A DNA stretch of 6,047 nucleotides from Prosthecobacter sp. (GTDB lineage: Bacteria > Verrucomicrobiota > Verrucomicrobiia > Verrucomicrobiales > Verrucomicrobiaceae), in the NCBI GenBank assembly GCA_020216965.1, contig JAIWOJ010000155.1, positions 1 through 6,047 on the forward strand, read 5' to 3'. Shown here piece by piece: positions 4,801 through 6,047 of the stretch. The position numbers and the translations under genes are program-made. Within the stretch, counting starts at the first letter, position 1, and the number at the start of each line of letters is the position of its first letter. Below the pieces are notes generated by a model. The model had not been told where the DNA came from and made no database searches. It saw only the letters and a program-made list of their open reading frames with translations.

Positions 4801-6047
4801 ATGAGATTATTAATCCGCGCCTTTACTGCGCTCAGCCTTTTGACAGGGACTGCCCTTTGCCAACAAGACCAGGTTCCTAGCCGTCCGCTGGATGCTCTTT
4901 TAGCGGGAGATAGCACCTGGAGCATGTCTGCCGCTCAGTTTGAGGAAACCTTCCAGCCAACGCGCTTTGAATGGCTCTCTGAGCGCAAAGATCAGGCACG
5001 CTTTTTTGGCCCTGGCCTCGGCCTATGGGAGGGCAGCATCCCGGTCAGTGAAGCCATTGTGGAGTTCTCAGCGGAGGGGATGCCGACTAAGCTGACCTTT
5101 TCTATCTACAATCGCGGAGATGCAGAGACGTTGATTGCCAGCCGAGAGCAGTTTGAGAGCCGGGTGAATAGCCTGCGCGATGTGATCTCCAAGCGCGTTG
5201 CCGTGGCTCCTACGGAGCGTGGCAAAGACAAGTCGAGCGCTGTCGCCGCAGAGGGGTTTGTGTGGATGAAGCCGCCTAATGCTTACCTGCTGGAATATAG
5301 TTACCAGCGTGAGGTCAAGACCCGTGACATCCCTTTCCGCGCGGAATTCATCCGTCTGCGTGTGGCAAATGTGGGGGCAGGCGGGCGGGCCGCTGCCACC
5401 GTGGCCAGCACCTCGGGGGCTGTGGCACCTGTCGGGCGCAGCAGCCTGGTGAGCCAAGTCAAAAGGGAGGCGAATGGTGACGTGCTTATCCCCACGGTGC
5501 CTATGGTGGACCAGGGGCCAAAAGGCTACTGTGCGGTAGCGACGGCGGAGCGAGTTTTTAAGTATTACGGCATCCCTGTGGATCAGCATGAGATGGCTCA
5601 GGTAGCAGATACCAGCCAGGGCGGCGGCACCAGCCCAGACAAGATGCTGGCCGCACTGAATAAGCTGGAGGCCCGCATGGGGGTGAGCGTGCGTGTCATC
5701 GAAGACTGGGAATACAAAAAGTTCATGGACAAAGTGGCGGATTATAACAAGGAGGCCAAGCGGGCGAAGAAGCCTGAGATCAATGCTAGGCCACGCGATG
5801 GGGTGATCTATATCGACGAGATCATCGGCCAGATGGATGGGGAGGTGCTACGCACCGCGCGCACGGAGCGCGATCGCGCAGGCTTTGGCAAATTCCAGCG
5901 AACCATCGCAGGGCTGATTGATCAGGGCATCCCGGTCATGTGGAGCGTCTCTCTTGGGCTGCTGCCAGAGCCCGAGGTGCCGCAGGCCAGCGGCGGCCAC
6001 ATGCGCCTCATCATCGGCTACAATGCCAAAACTGGGGAGGCACTCTA
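4801..6047 (+). CDS. Secreted C39-like (papain-fold) cysteine peptidase, incomplete at right edge
   Basis: 415 codons from ATG 4801 run to the window edge without a stop. Residues 1-20 look like a Sec signal peptide (MRLLIRAFTALSLLTGTALC); the residue before Cys20 is Leu, so it is not a good lipobox. Residues 30-215 form a domain I do not recognise, rich in charged residues and aromatics (for example FEWLSERKDQARFFGPGLG at 56-74), ending in an Ala/Gly/Ser-rich linker. Residues 230-410 resemble the peptidase C39-like fold: VPMVDQGPKGYCAVATAERV places Gln238 six residues before Cys244, the papain-type oxyanion Gln and nucleophile, and GGHMRLIIGYN gives the general-base His400. The third residue (Asp or Asn) should come shortly after the edge. 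Between them are a basic segment (313-332) and a charged helical segment. It probably hydrolyses peptides in the periplasm or outside; the substrate is unknown. No ABC transporter or double-glycine peptide is present, so a bacteriocin role is unsupported. It starts 31 nt after the FG-GAP gene and may be co-transcribed with it. Confidence 0.78.
   Translation, partial: MRLLIRAFTALSLLTGTALCQQDQVPSRPLDALLAGDSTWSMSAAQFEETFQPTRFEWLSERKDQARFFGPGLGLWEGSIPVSEAIVEFSAEGMPTKLTFSIYNRGDAETLIASREQFESRVNSLRDVISKRVAVAPTERGKDKSSAVAAEGFVWMKPPNAYLLEYSYQREVKTRDIPFRAEFIRLRVANVGAGGRAAATVASTSGAVAPVGRSSLVSQVKREANGDVLIPTVPMVDQGPKGYCAVATAERVFKYYGIPVDQHEMAQVADTSQGGGTSPDKMLAALNKLEARMGVSVRVIEDWEYKKFMDKVADYNKEAKRAKKPEINARPRDGVIYIDEIIGQMDGEVLRTARTERDRAGFGKFQRTIAGLIDQGIPVMWSVSLGLLPEPEVPQASGGHMRLIIGYNAKTGEAL

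Noticed and set aside
3681..4925. 414-codon open frame on the minus strand across the FG-GAP gene
   Set aside because: It lies antisense to a gene with seven clear FG-GAP motifs and a signal peptide. The antisense product shows no recognisable domain, and the openness follows from codon bias in the real gene.
5068..5589. 173-codon minus-strand frame inside the C39-like peptidase gene
   Set aside because: Its His/Arg/Pro-rich composition is typical of an antisense shadow, and the opposite strand has the catalytic Cys motif.
5230..6047. Bacteriocin-processing role for the C39-like peptidase
   Set aside because: True C39 bacteriocin peptidases are fused to or next to an ABC transporter and act on double-glycine leaders. 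Neither is present, and this protein carries its own signal peptide.
1..6047. Mobile element, CRISPR array, prophage or toxin-antitoxin system
   Set aside because: No transposase, integrase, regularly spaced repeats, terminal inverted repeats or recognisable toxin-antitoxin pair was found on either strand.

Overview
The window looks like ordinary chromosomal DNA of a moderately GC-rich Gram-negative-type bacterium, most likely a member of the Verrucomicrobiota (Prosthecobacter/Verrucomicrobium-like). This placement is an inference. It rests on the style of the partial regulator at the left edge, an atypical DXS sequence, Ala/Lys- and Pro/Ala-rich tails on housekeeping proteins, almost no Shine-Dalgarno sequences, and secreted FG-GAP and C39-like proteins. 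I see no rRNA, tRNA, CRISPR array, insertion sequence, integrase or phage gene.

Layout. Minus strand, 1-399: the first 133 codons of a probable PocR-like/AraC-type transcriptional regulator that runs off the left edge. Positions 400-538 are non-coding and rich in inverted repeats: a 7-bp-arm repeat directly in front of the regulator start, a short 13-nt palindrome, and a 43-nt imperfect palindrome just past the rsfS stop. Minus strand, 539-1045: rsfS, the ribosomal silencing factor, with a histone-H1-like Lys/Ala tail. Positions 1046-1207 separate divergent genes and hold a good sigma70-type promoter (TTGCCA, 16 nt, GATAAT) reading right. Plus strand: xseB (1208-1549), then dxs (1546-3450), which begins at a TTG overlapping the xseB stop codon. 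An 80-nt gap follows, then a secreted seven-repeat FG-GAP/VCBS beta-propeller protein (3531-4769). After 31 nt comes a secreted C39-like (papain-fold) cysteine peptidase (4801 to the right edge, incomplete).

How the genes relate. xseB and dxs form a translationally coupled pair, the classic xseB-(ispA)-dxs neighbourhood without ispA. They supply the exonuclease VII small subunit and the first enzyme of the MEP isoprenoid pathway. rsfS is read divergently from the same intergenic region. The two exported proteins downstream are close together and could be co-transcribed with each other, but nothing in the sequence ties them functionally to dxs.

I found no clear new system. The items most worth a second look are the structured spacer between rsfS and the regulator, the Gly-to-Ala change in the thiamine-diphosphate motif of DXS, the apparent loss of the cysteine-bearing part of the regulator's sensor domain, and the uncharacterised N-terminal half of the C39-like peptidase.
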